Shown here: positions 24,454-33,568 of the stretch, piece after piece
Layout of the letters: every line of letters begins with the position of its first letter
How positions within the stretch are numbered: position 1 is the first letter of the stretch
Assembly: GCF_003710815.1 (NCBI RefSeq)
Contig: NZ_RHHP01000032.1
Span: 1 to 64,000 of the forward strand
Direction: 5' to 3'
DNA from: Brevibacillus centrosporus
GTDB taxonomy: Bacteria; Bacillota; Bacilli; Brevibacillales; Brevibacillaceae
Length of the DNA: 64,000 bases
The notes under the pieces: generated by a model
The model's input: only the letters and a program-made list of their open reading frames with translations
Told to the model about the DNA's origin: nothing
The model's database searches: none
Program-made: the position numbers and the translations under genes

Positions 24454-26235
24454 TTACAGAAGGGTAACGAAAGACTTCACCCAGAGTTTGGAGAAATCGA
24501 GCCAACCAAATGAATTGGCGACAAACCCCTGCAAAGCCGGGTCATAGCGGTCAATCCGTTTTACATGAAAGATGAATAAAATCCACAGGTCCTGACGAAA
24601 GATTTCTTCGATTTCCATTAAAGCATCCATCCGCTTTTCCCGATCCGACATCCGCATCACCGCAGACAATTTCTTGTCCACCGCCTCTCGCATCTCGTCA
24701 TTCATAAATCGGTATACGATCGTGCTCTTGTTTTTGTACAATTCGAACAGCCCGAGCTCAACGTCACTTTGCAAGACTTCTCCCATGATAGCCATATCTG
24801 CCTCACGATCCATAAGATCAGACAGGTAATTTGCTTTTGTCACTGGGACAAACGTGATCTCGAGCCCAATTTGACTGCATCTGCGTTTTATCCATTTCCC
24901 GACTACGTCAAACAATTTTCCCTCACTGATAAATAATGTGAGCGTCTCTCCCTTGTATGTGCTGCGACGGAGCCAAGAAGCTGCTTCCTCCAAATCAGAT
25001 GATGGCAACGACATGCTTCTGCTCTTCTTTGGCAAAAAGCTCCCTGCACTAGAAAACGCGTATTCTCCCAGTTTTCCTACCAGTTGATTGCGGTCAACCA
25101 CGATCTGCATCGCCTGTCGAAAAGCAAAATCATGGTGAACACCCGGTCTGCGGAAATTGAAAGCGATATAATGACACCCCGTTTCCTCAAAAACGAGGTC
25201 TTCCTCCTTGTTCCCTGCCCCAGGCTTTATCTCCCGCTCCGGCAGCTGATACAGCTGATTGGAAGAGTGCCTTCCTGCCACAATCCAGATCTCGACGCGA
25301 TCGAGCAGCGCCCGCTCTCTGTAGTAATCGTCAAACGCCTCCAGCACAAGTCGCTCATCGGTGTATTCAGCCATCCGAAACGGCCCTGTTCCCACGACGG
25401 CTTTCTCTGAAAAGGGCAGATCATACGGCAAGATGGACATCGCCATCGAACCCATGAAATGGAGAAAAAAACTGTTTGGCTGACGTAAATGGAAGGTAAG
25501 GATTCTTTCGCTTTGATGCTCGATCCGTTCTATGTCATCGACTTGCCAGCGATAGGGGGAGTCCAGGTCAATGAGACGCTGTACTGTGAATTCAACATCT
25601 CTGCCTGTCAGGATACGTCCGTGATGAAAGCGCACCCCTTTCCGCAAGTAAAAGGTCCAAGCTGTCTGTTCTTCATTGCTTTCCCAAGCATGTGCCAGCT
25701 CGGGAAGAATGGTCTGTGTCTCCTGATCGTAGAAGACCAGCCTGTGACACATCTGATAAAGAAAATGACTCTCGGCAGCCACGGACACAAAGGCTGGATC
25801 GAGACTGGAAAAACCACGCGACCGAGGAATCCGCAGGACATCAAGACTCGCCGTCTTCCCCTCTTCGGAAACGAACCCGAATTGACTGTCCCACGTTTCC
25901 TGTAGGGAATGTTTGATCCTTGGCGGAAGCTTTTTATTTTGAATGAGCTCGATCGCCTCTTTGATTTTCCCTTCCGACAACAGCCTCTTGAAGCAGGATC
26001 GGAAAAAATGAGCGGTATCACACAGAATCGTCAATGTCGAATGGTTGCCCCGTCCCACTCCTGCCTTCCAGCGCAGCAAACCCTCATTTTCCCATTTACG
26101 GAGGATCAGTTTCACATTGCGGGGCGTACAGCAAAGAATTTCTGACAATGCCTCGATGCTTATCGACTGTTCATGATTCGTCTCCCAATCGGATAGACCA
26201 AACAGCATCTGCATAAAGTGCTCTTCGCTCTTCAT
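24454..26235 (-). CDS. SgrR-like transcriptional regulator with a peptide/solute-binding domain
   Basis: A 593-residue cytoplasmic protein with the SgrR layout. The N-terminal winged helix (about 1-110) includes SISIEALSEILCCTPRNVKLILRKW. A family 5 extracytoplasmic-type solute-binding domain (about 160-593; AHAWESNEEQTAWTFYLRKG, FHHGRILTGRDVEFTVQRL) has lost its signal peptide and should sense a small ligand. In enteric bacteria SgrR senses sugar-phosphate stress and activates sgrS and setA. Here the divergent neighbour is an MFS exporter, the same arrangement in principle. The ligand is unknown. I start at ATG 26235. Confidence 0.85.
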   Translation of the reverse strand: MKSEEHFMQMLFGLSDWETNHEQSISIEALSEILCCTPRNVKLILRKWENEGLLRWKAGVGRGNHSTLTILCDTAHFFRSCFKRLLSEGKIKEAIELIQNKKLPPRIKHSLQETWDSQFGFVSEEGKTASLDVLRIPRSRGFSSLDPAFVSVAAESHFLYQMCHRLVFYDQETQTILPELAHAWESNEEQTAWTFYLRKGVRFHHGRILTGRDVEFTVQRLIDLDSPYRWQVDDIERIEHQSERILTFHLRQPNSFFLHFMGSMAMSILPYDLPFSEKAVVGTGPFRMAEYTDERLVLEAFDDYYRERALLDRVEIWIVAGRHSSNQLYQLPEREIKPGAGNKEEDLVFEETGCHYIAFNFRRPGVHHDFAFRQAMQIVVDRNQLVGKLGEYAFSSAGSFLPKKSRSMSLPSSDLEEAASWLRRSTYKGETLTLFISEGKLFDVVGKWIKRRCSQIGLEITFVPVTKANYLSDLMDREADMAIMGEVLQSDVELGLFELYKNKSTIVYRFMNDEMREAVDKKLSAVMRMSDREKRMDALMEIEEIFRQDLWILFIFHVKRIDRYDPALQGFVANSFGWLDFSKLWVKSFVTLL

Positions 26236-26336
26236 CCCAACCACCATCCTAAAAGGTGAAATTCTTAAATGAATCTTACCCTTTTTCTTCTCCTTTTGAC
26301 AGGTAAAATGTAGAAAAACGAAAGGTGGTCTGCTCC
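26236..26336. promoter_or_regulatory. divergent control region of the SgrR-like gene and the MFS gene
   Basis: About 100 bases. An imperfect dyad, AAATTCTTAAATGAATCTT on the plus strand near 26261-26279, could be an operator. TTTTGACAGG and TAAAAT are present but wrongly spaced for one promoter, so I cannot fix the start sites. Confidence 0.3.
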
Positions 26337-27620
26337 ATGAGCTTTTTGCAGCTGCACCCGAACATTCGAATACGCATCGTGACTTCCTTTCTGATCAGAG
26401 CGGTGGGGACGATGATCTTCCCTTTCATGGCTATTTATTTCTCTGACAAACTCGGTCAGGCAGTCGCTGGTTTCCTTCTATTCGCCAACATTTGCGCCCA
26501 GATGCTGATGGGTTTCTACGGTGGGTATCTCGCGGATCGTTGGGGCAGAAAAAAGGTGATGGTATATGGGGAGATCGCCCAGTGCATTGCCTTTGTCTTC
26601 ATGGCGCTCGCCAACTCTCCCCTTTTGGATTCCCCATGGCTTACCTTTGCGATGATGCTCGTTCAAAATGCGAGCAACGGTATGATCGGACCTGCTGCGG
26701 ATGCGATGCTGATCGATGTAAGCACCAAAGAGAACCGGACCTTTATGTACAGCATCAACTATTGGGCAGTCAATCTGTCCGTAGCGATCGGCTCCGTACT
26801 CGGTGGGATCTTATTTGCTACCCACCGCTTTGAACTCATCCTGGGACTGACAGGTGTCAGCCTGTTCGCCCTTGCTCTCACTGTTTTTTTCATGCAGGAG
26901 ACTTACAAGCCGAGCACCATCGACAACGCACCCAAAGCCAGCATTCTAAAAGATGTGTTCACCAGCTACAAACAGGTAATGAAGGACCAACGCTTTTTAC
27001 TGTTCTCTCTAAGTGGATTGCTCATCTTTTCACTGGAATTTCAAACGGCGAATTACATTGCAGTCCGATTGTCCGATGAATTTCAAACGCAAATGGTGCA
27101 TGTCGGAAGCTTGTTTTCCTTTGAGCTGAACGGCCTCAAGGTATTCAGCCTGATCCAGCTGGAAAATACGCTGCTGATTGTCTGCCTGTCGCTCTTTGTG
27201 AGCAAGCTCGTTCGGCAGGCAAGTGAGGCCAGAACCATGTACACAGGTGGGTTCCTGTTTGTGATCGGCTACTCGGTCATTAGCTACAGCAACTCGCTGG
27301 TCGTGATCGTAGCTGCGATGCTACTTGCGACAATAGGCGAGCTGCTCCACATTCCCACTCGTCAGGCCTACCTCTCGCAAATCGTGAAGGACGGTGCACG
27401 CAGCTCATACATGGCAGTGAATGGACTCTTTTTTCAATGCGCCAGACTGACCGGGACGATCGGTATCAGCGTCGGAGCCATCTTACCCACGATGGGAATG
27501 TCGATTCTCCTGCTCGCGATAGGATTCTCAGGGCTTATGCTCTTGCGCCACGTACAGCAACAGGATCAACAAATAGGCATTCGCTGCTCGCAAGCCAACG
27601 CAAAAGGAGCTGCCGACTAA
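26337..27620 (+). CDS. MFS transporter, probable drug or sugar exporter
   Basis: A 427-residue major facilitator with 12 predicted membrane segments. The loop 2-3 signature GGYLADRWGRKKVMVYG (about 61-77) is that of proton-driven exporters. It belongs to the general YttB/MDR type; substrate unknown. ATG 26337 follows AAAGGTGG by 8 bases. It is divergent from the SgrR-like gene, which probably controls it, and ends inside a strong terminator hairpin. Confidence 0.87.
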   Translation: MSFLQLHPNIRIRIVTSFLIRAVGTMIFPFMAIYFSDKLGQAVAGFLLFANICAQMLMGFYGGYLADRWGRKKVMVYGEIAQCIAFVFMALANSPLLDSPWLTFAMMLVQNASNGMIGPAADAMLIDVSTKENRTFMYSINYWAVNLSVAIGSVLGGILFATHRFELILGLTGVSLFALALTVFFMQETYKPSTIDNAPKASILKDVFTSYKQVMKDQRFLLFSLSGLLIFSLEFQTANYIAVRLSDEFQTQMVHVGSLFSFELNGLKVFSLIQLENTLLIVCLSLFVSKLVRQASEARTMYTGGFLFVIGYSVISYSNSLVVIVAAMLLATIGELLHIPTRQAYLSQIVKDGARSSYMAVNGLFFQCARLTGTIGISVGAILPTMGMSILLLAIGFSGLMLLRHVQQQDQQIGIRCSQANAKGAAD

Positions 27621-27632
27621 CCGGCAGCTCCT
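27605..27632. terminator. bidirectional terminator between the MFS gene and the GDYXXLXY membrane protein gene
   Basis: AGGAGCTGCCG (27605-27615) pairs perfectly with CGGCAGCTCCT (27622-27632), with the MFS stop codon in the loop. Confidence 0.9.
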
Positions 27633-27651
27633 GCTCTCTTTTCTTACGGTT

Positions 27652-29796
27652 TTACTGGGCCGACAAAGACTCCAGAATCGCATCGCCCTTTTTGCTTACA
27701 CGCACCTGGGCAAATTTCGCGGAACGCTCGACTTCAAGCCCTGTGCCCTCGGGGACAAAGTAGCTCTCGATCCCATACTCGACTTGGCTGGATCCAATCA
27801 CATTTCCATTGATCGTAACGTCGTCCGGCTGCATCTGATACGCTCTGTTCCAAACACCGTTCTGTGCGTAATAGCCGCTGTAATCATACACGCCATCCGC
27901 TTGTGGTCGAAGCACCACCTGAATCTTGCTATCCATATCAGATATGTTTTCTTGCTCGAGGGTCGAGATCGTGTACCCCAATCGCACATAATCACCTTGC
28001 AGCAGGGAACGTGGATCGATGGGCTCGAGCTTCAGCTTGATAGCGCGACCTTGTGTAAGAATCGTCTCGCTGCTGACGATCTGGTAGCCAATCAGCACGA
28101 GCTGCAGCAGGATAATGAGGAGGAAGGCGAAGCGCTTTTGTGCAAAAAGAGCCGGTTTAGCTGCTTCCCACTCGGATTTTTCAGAACGATCAAACCAGTA
28201 GCTGATAGCGAAAAACACGATACTGAGCAGCAACAAGCTGATAGATTTATGCAGAAGGCTCCACAGAAGATCGTAGTATTTCATGAGCAAAAAGGCGAAC
28301 CAAAAGCCGAGCGCGATGGCAAAGCTCACGCGATCCTTCCTGTGCATGGTTCGATACACCAGATACGTACTGATCACGAAATAAACAAGGCTGATCGCGA
28401 CATTCCACGCGACTCCCCACTGGTTGCTTTCTGTTAATACCAACAGGGAAAGCAGCCCGTAACCCAGGGAGCTGTTCCGCAGGGCATTTGGCAAACTCGG
28501 CAGCAGATACATGGCCATCTGCGAGACAAAGATGATCGCAAGCACCAGGTCATGGGTATTTCTCCAGTCACCCAACTTGAAATAAAGGATGAACAGAAAG
28601 ACAAATTGGGTCAGTAATTTCGTGGGAATTCCGCCTGTGATTGTCCAAGCCACACACAAGCCCGCCAGCAGTACTACCCAATAATACCCATCCAAATACA
28701 GGCTCGTAGCGACCCCGATCATACAACCCATCGTTATCAGCGTGTAGCGGACAGTCCCGTTCATTTTTTGCTCGGAAAATACCGGGACCAATAGGCCAAT
28801 CAACGACAGGAAGAAAAGAAAATAGATGACGGTATCATCATCACCGATCACCAAGAACAAAAAGCCCGCAAGAGAAACGGCCCCAATCGTAGCTGCCACT
28901 AGTGTAACGAGCACCGTAAAGGCTTCCTGAAAAAAGCGCACCCATCTGCTGTCTTGAGAAGCTGCCTGTCTTTTCAGCCACTTCATCGCCGCTACGGCTC
29001 CCCAGACAATCCCTACAGCAGCCAGCAGGCCAATCAGGAAAAAGCCCTCCGAATAATGCTCAAACATAAACCAGAAAAACTGGGCCAGCAAAAACAGCGC
29101 AAGCATCGTCGAGGTCACGATCAGCAGGACGCGATTTGGCATCCATTTCAAAAAGCCGAAGAAAAGCACTCCACCGATCACCAGGTACAACAGCTCCGGA
29201 AGCCCTCCGTAAACCTCCACGAAGGAAGAGCAGAACAAAGCGAGCTGAAAGACGAGAAAAGAAAGGTAATAGAGAGGACGAGACTTTAACCGCTCGGATG
29301 CGGCCAGCCAAAACAACAGGAGATTGCCCAGCGCGATCAGCCAGTAGACCATAAACCACCAGTACCCATCCCTGACCACATGTATAACCGATGGCTGCAA
29401 AAAGAAGCACAGTGCCAAATGGGCCAGCACATAGCTGATCACATAGAAAGGCTGGTATCTCGACACGATCGCAAACAACAGATTGGGAATCAGCCAAACG
29501 ACAAACAGCATGTAGCTGTCCGCGTGGGAATTATAGATCTGCCCTAGCAAAGCTACACTGATGCCAAAGGCAAGCCCGCCTGCAACCAATAGCCAGTTGC
29601 TAAGAAAGGTGTGCCTTTTCAGGACGAGAGTGGCCACGTACGAAAATAAATAAAAGAGAACGAGCACAGAGGTACTCACACCGATTTTCTCCCATCGGCT
29701 AAGCACGGGCCAGTTGGAGGCAAAGAAGTAAAATAGTGCAGACAGCAAGAGTGAGATCGCCAAAAAATAACCGAGTCGCACTGCGTTTTGTTGCAT
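27652..29796 (-). CDS. large polytopic membrane protein, DUF2157 plus GDYXXLXY domain
   Basis: A 714-residue protein. The N-terminal part (about 1-330) has the DUF2157 features SNWPVLSRWEKIGVS and LLGQIYNSHADSY. Membrane segments continue to about residue 580, roughly 20 in total. The C-terminal soluble domain carries QGDYVRLGY, the GDYXXLXY family signature (here GDYVRLGY). Such proteins are widespread but uncharacterised; the last domain should face outside. I start at ATG 29796. A lone extended -10 (TATAAT, 29842-29847) lies 46 bases upstream. It sits between rqcP and yabP, an unusual place. Confidence 0.8.
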   Translation of the reverse strand: MQQNAVRLGYFLAISLLLSALFYFFASNWPVLSRWEKIGVSTSVLVLFYLFSYVATLVLKRHTFLSNWLLVAGGLAFGISVALLGQIYNSHADSYMLFVVWLIPNLLFAIVSRYQPFYVISYVLAHLALCFFLQPSVIHVVRDGYWWFMVYWLIALGNLLLFWLAASERLKSRPLYYLSFLVFQLALFCSSFVEVYGGLPELLYLVIGGVLFFGFLKWMPNRVLLIVTSTMLALFLLAQFFWFMFEHYSEGFFLIGLLAAVGIVWGAVAAMKWLKRQAASQDSRWVRFFQEAFTVLVTLVAATIGAVSLAGFLFLVIGDDDTVIYFLFFLSLIGLLVPVFSEQKMNGTVRYTLITMGCMIGVATSLYLDGYYWVVLLAGLCVAWTITGGIPTKLLTQFVFLFILYFKLGDWRNTHDLVLAIIFVSQMAMYLLPSLPNALRNSSLGYGLLSLLVLTESNQWGVAWNVAISLVYFVISTYLVYRTMHRKDRVSFAIALGFWFAFLLMKYYDLLWSLLHKSISLLLLSIVFFAISYWFDRSEKSEWEAAKPALFAQKRFAFLLIILLQLVLIGYQIVSSETILTQGRAIKLKLEPIDPRSLLQGDYVRLGYTISTLEQENISDMDSKIQVVLRPQADGVYDYSGYYAQNGVWNRAYQMQPDDVTINGNVIGSSQVEYGIESYFVPEGTGLEVERSAKFAQVRVSKKGDAILESLSAQ

Positions 29797-29945
29797 GTGT
29801 TCACATCCCTTCTTCGTCATCGTGCCTACATGCGTAAACCCATTATATACCATACCCCTATAAGAAAACCTCTATCGAGACTTATTCAAGGAGGAGCGGC
29901 CCCGTTGTAGCGGAAAATTTCCATGCGCTCTTATACGTTAAAAAA

Positions 29946-29967
29946 GACTACCCGTTTTAGGGTAGCC
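29946..29967 (-). terminator. terminator of the mazG-rqcP operon
   Basis: GACTACCC (29946-29953) pairs with GGGTAGCC (29960-29967, one mismatch), followed on the minus strand by a long T run. Confidence 0.85.
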
Positions 29968-29980
29968 TCTGCGTATGCTC

Positions 29981-30277
29981 TTACTGGCCTTTGATGTAGG
30001 CGTCTTCTTCTTTTTCATCCCGTGGAACCGGCACTTCTCCCAGGACGCTATACAGGGATGCCGCCTCTTCCTTGCGTGGATTCTCCTTAATGTCTTCCAC
30101 TTTCACCGTCACGATTTTCTGTCCGAAGCGAATAGCCAGCTTGTCGCCGATTTTTACATTGCTGGCAGATTTGGCCTGACGATCATTGATCTCGACACGG
30201 CCTTTGTCACAAACCTCTTTTGCCAGTGTGCGCCGTTTGATCAGACGGGATACTTTTAAGTATTTGTCCAGTCTCAT
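29981..30277 (-). CDS. rqcP: ribosome-associated quality control protein RqcP (YabO), S4 domain
   Basis: A 98-residue Hsp15-like S4 RNA-binding protein. The S4 motif MRLDKYLKVSRLIKRRTLAKEV fills the N-terminus, with KGRVEINDRQAKSASNVKIGD after it. RqcP works with RqcH on stalled 50S subunits to add Ala tails. It follows mazG by 3 bases as in B. subtilis. The C-terminal tail is acidic and longer than in the shortest homologues. A terminator follows, so the operon stops here instead of running into yabP. Confidence 0.93.
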   Translation of the reverse strand: MRLDKYLKVSRLIKRRTLAKEVCDKGRVEINDRQAKSASNVKIGDKLAIRFGQKIVTVKVEDIKENPRKEEAASLYSVLGEVPVPRDEKEEDAYIKGQ

Positions 30278-30280
30278 AGC

Positions 30281-31768
30281 TTATCCTCTCCTTTTAGCGT
30301 GCTGCTTGGCTTCTTCCCACCACTGATCCATCTCTTTCAGATCGGTATCTTCAAAGGATTTGCCTGCCTCACGAAGCTTGTCTTCAATATAGGAAAAACG
30401 CTGCTTAAACTTGTTATTGGTCAATGCCAAGGCTTCTTCCGGATCGAGCTTCATGAATCGAGCCAGATTCACGACAGCAAACAGCAAATCGCCCAGCTCG
30501 CCCGCACGCTCTTCTTCCGAAGCTTCGCCCAGCTCGCGGTACTCTTCCTCTACTTTGTCGTAGACATCAGCAACATCGTCCCAGTCAAAGCCTACCTGTG
30601 CCGCTTTCTTTTGCAGCTTGTAGGCGTACATCAGGGCTGGCAAATCGCGGGGAATACCCGCCAGCTGGGATTGTACGGAGACATCAATTCCTTTTGCCGC
30701 CTTTTCCTGCGCCTTGATTTCCTGCCAGTTCGCCAAAGCTTCATCGGAGTCGCTCGCACTCTTTTCTCCGAAGACGTGTGGATGTCGGCGAATCAGCTTC
30801 TCGTTGAGCGTCGCAACCACATCGTCCACGGTAAAGTAGCCGTCCTCCGAAGCGATTTGCGAATGCAGCATGATCTGCATCAGCAAATCACCCAATTCCT
30901 CGCACATGGCATCCGGGTCTTCATCGTCGATCGTCTCCAACACCTCGTACGTTTCCTCGATGAGATTTTTGCGGATGCTCTGATGGGTCTGCTCCCGATC
31001 CCACGGGCAGCCGTCTGGACTGCGCAGAATCGCTACGATTTCCTTCAAATAGGAAAACTGGCGGTACGAGATGCGTTCATCGTGCGCTGGTGGTACATAG
31101 ACAAGCGACAAATTGCCGAAATGGTCCAAGCGATCCAGCTCGTACAAAGGAACCGTTTCAATTCTCTCTTGTCCTGCTACCCCGACGGCAGTCGCTACCG
31201 TCACGAGAAAATCATCCGGCAGAACCTCCATCAGCGTCAGTTTGACATCGGATGCGACAAAGGCATCGTAAACCTGTGCGATAATGGTGTGCAGTCCTGG
31301 GGAGACTTGCTCTGTTTTCAGCGCCGTTCCATCCAGCAAGGAAAAGCCCTCGATCGGATCAATCTTCAAACGTGCAAACAGAGGATCAATAAAGCTCTGA
31401 CCGCCGCCAATCTCGATCTCTACCCCTCGCGATGGACCTTGTTCCAAAAGCAGCTGTACGGCACGCTCGGCTACCAATGGATGACCTGGCACAGCGTAGA
31501 CGATCCTGCCATGCTGCTGGGCTTGGGCAAACAGTACTTCTACGATGTCGGCATACACATCTTCAAAGGATTCGTGCTTCTCATAAGTCTCATCAAAAGA
31601 CGAAAACGAAATGTTCTCTGCTCCGAGCTGTGCCACTACCGGATGCTCCTGGGTGCGCAAGTAGAGATGCTCAGCCTGCTTGAGCGTCCGATAAATGCCA
31701 TATGGCAATTGGTCCAGATCTCCCGCTCCCAACCCCACTACTGTAATCATTTGTTTGGTTGTATTCAA
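30281..31768 (-). CDS. mazG: bifunctional tetrapyrrole methylase domain / nucleotide pyrophosphohydrolase MazG (YabN)
   Basis: A 495-residue fusion. The N-terminal part (about 6-220) is a TP-methylase fold (VVGLGAGDLDQLPYG; AVPGHPLVAERAVQLL). The C-terminal part holds two MazG-like all-alpha domains, the first with SPDGCPWDREQTHQS, EETYEVLETIDDED and EELGDLLMQIMLHSQ, which bind Mg and hydrolyse nucleoside triphosphates. It likely cleans the nucleotide pool. I choose TTG 31768 because GGGGG lies 8 bases before it; the first ATG, six codons later, is too far from that site. Confidence 0.9.
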   Translation of the reverse strand: MNTTKQMITVVGLGAGDLDQLPYGIYRTLKQAEHLYLRTQEHPVVAQLGAENISFSSFDETYEKHESFEDVYADIVEVLFAQAQQHGRIVYAVPGHPLVAERAVQLLLEQGPSRGVEIEIGGGQSFIDPLFARLKIDPIEGFSLLDGTALKTEQVSPGLHTIIAQVYDAFVASDVKLTLMEVLPDDFLVTVATAVGVAGQERIETVPLYELDRLDHFGNLSLVYVPPAHDERISYRQFSYLKEIVAILRSPDGCPWDREQTHQSIRKNLIEETYEVLETIDDEDPDAMCEELGDLLMQIMLHSQIASEDGYFTVDDVVATLNEKLIRRHPHVFGEKSASDSDEALANWQEIKAQEKAAKGIDVSVQSQLAGIPRDLPALMYAYKLQKKAAQVGFDWDDVADVYDKVEEEYRELGEASEEERAGELGDLLFAVVNLARFMKLDPEEALALTNNKFKQRFSYIEDKLREAGKSFEDTDLKEMDQWWEEAKQHAKRRG

Positions 31769-31805
31769 TCGTCTCGCCCCCTTATCGATCTGCTTTCTTC
31801 TATCC

Positions 31806-33440
31806 TTATTTCGGCAACAGATGCAGCTTGGCCAAGAGCGAAGCAATCCGTTTGCCTTTCGGTAAAAACTGAATGTCAGTTCGTGTCAGCCCACCTGTTT
31901 TCAGCAGAGCCAGCAAGTACACCAGCGCCCCGCAGCCCACGGCCACCAGACCAACAATCGTATGGATCAACCGCTGCGGACCTGGCATGTTACCCAGCAG
32001 TGCATTGGCCCCCCACTCTACGACCAAAACTACGACCGACATGACAATGACCGATAAAAACGGCTTCAACACCGTCTGACGAAGGCCGATTCCGGCTCCC
32101 GTGTACTTTTTCACTGCGAGCACGTTTAAGCCCATCGCTACCAGGTAGGCAAGCACCGTGGACAGCGCAGCCCCCGAAATCCCCCAAAACGGTACGAGGA
32201 CCAGATTGAGGACCAGCTTGACCATCACGCCAATGAAAAGATTCCGTGCCGGGCGCATGACTCGTCCAAGTCCTTGCAAAATGCCTGCGCTGGCAATGCT
32301 CAAGGTCGCAAAGATAATCGTAAAGGATTGGACAGCCAGTGCCTCCGTGCCGTTGGTATCGCCATACAGCATCACGTTGATCGGCTCTGCCAGCAAGGCC
32401 AGTCCGAATGAAGCGGGCAGTCCCAGCAAAAACGTCAAGCGAATGGCTATCTCCGCACGGTTTGCGATCAACTGATGCTGACGCTGTGCGACCGCTTCAC
32501 TGATCGCTGGCACCAAGGCCAAAGACAGGGAGGTAGCGAAGAAGGTCCCGAACTGAATCAGAGGCTGCCCGCGGTCAAATGCACCTTTTGCCAGCTTGGC
32601 GAGATCTTCCTGCATCCCGCTCCACTGCAGCATGTTGACGACGGTCACCGAGTCTACCAGCGGGATGAGCGGCAACACTAAAGCTCCCATGCAGATCGGA
32701 AGGGCGTAGTACAAGAGACTGCGCAGAACCTGGCGATTGGTCCATTCGGCAACCCCAGAGGATTGCTGCTGCTCCCCTTCCAAATGTCGAATTTGCTTGT
32801 CCTTTCGCCAATACCACAACAGCACGAGAATGGCTGCTATTCCTCCAGGAAAGGCTGCAAATACGGCGCCTGTCCCAGCCAGGTAAGCATCCTGATACAC
32901 ATTCATCGCCCAAAAGGCGGTCAACAGGATGAAGATGACCCGAATCAACTGCTCAACTACCTGAGATACACCTGTGGGCATCATATTCTGATGGCCCTGA
33001 AAATATCCGCGCAAGATCGCTGCCATCGGTACGAGCGGCAACGACCAAGCAACTGCCCGAAGCGGAGTCGTCAGGTGTTCGTCTCCCATAAACTTTGCAA
33101 CCATTGGTGCTCCTACATAAAGCAACAGAAAGAAAAACAACCCCAGTATGACCAGCGAAATGCTGGCTACTCGAAAGGCGCGACGTGCTCCGATCGCATC
33201 ACCTACGGCCACTCTTTCAGACACGATCTTGGAGATGGCAATCGGAAAACCCGCCGTCGCCAAAATTAACAGCGTGGTATACAACGGATATACTTGCATG
33301 TATACGTACAAACCGATGTCACCGGCAATGTTCTGGTACGGAATGCGGTACACAGCGCCCAAAAGCTTGGAGACAAGACCGGCTACCCCGAGAATCGCGG
33401 CGCCTTTCACAAACTGAACAGATGCCTTTTCTTGAACCAT
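31806..33440 (-). CDS. polysaccharide flippase of the SpoVB/YabM (MOP) family
   Basis: A 544-residue membrane protein with 14 predicted segments, of the polysaccharide transporter/MurJ-like group of the MOP superfamily. The start FVKGAAILGVAGLVSKLLGAVYRIP is a family hallmark. It holds the place of B. subtilis yabM. Homologues such as SpoVB and MurJ flip lipid-linked wall precursors; which one this is cannot be told from sequence. ATG 33440 is 13 bases from AGGAG, a wide gap, but no closer start fits. Confidence 0.87.
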   Translation of the reverse strand: MVQEKASVQFVKGAAILGVAGLVSKLLGAVYRIPYQNIAGDIGLYVYMQVYPLYTTLLILATAGFPIAISKIVSERVAVGDAIGARRAFRVASISLVILGLFFFLLLYVGAPMVAKFMGDEHLTTPLRAVAWSLPLVPMAAILRGYFQGHQNMMPTGVSQVVEQLIRVIFILLTAFWAMNVYQDAYLAGTGAVFAAFPGGIAAILVLLWYWRKDKQIRHLEGEQQQSSGVAEWTNRQVLRSLLYYALPICMGALVLPLIPLVDSVTVVNMLQWSGMQEDLAKLAKGAFDRGQPLIQFGTFFATSLSLALVPAISEAVAQRQHQLIANRAEIAIRLTFLLGLPASFGLALLAEPINVMLYGDTNGTEALAVQSFTIIFATLSIASAGILQGLGRVMRPARNLFIGVMVKLVLNLVLVPFWGISGAALSTVLAYLVAMGLNVLAVKKYTGAGIGLRQTVLKPFLSVIVMSVVVLVVEWGANALLGNMPGPQRLIHTIVGLVAVGCGALVYLLALLKTGGLTRTDIQFLPKGKRIASLLAKLHLLPK

Positions 33441-33524
33441 ACGAGTGAATTTTCTCCTCTCCAACCAGAAACTTCGTACATTATACCACATGCGTTTGGA
33501 GATAAAGAAAACTTGAAGCAACGT

Positions 33525-33558
33525 AAAAGACAGCCTCGGCATATCGAGGCTGTCTTTT
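33525..33558 (-). terminator. strong terminator of spoVT
   Basis: AAAAGACAGCCTCG (33525-33538) pairs perfectly with CGAGGCTGTCTTTT (33545-33558) around 6 bases. It can work in both directions and overlaps no gene. Confidence 0.92.
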
Positions 33559-33568
33559 TAAGTATGGT

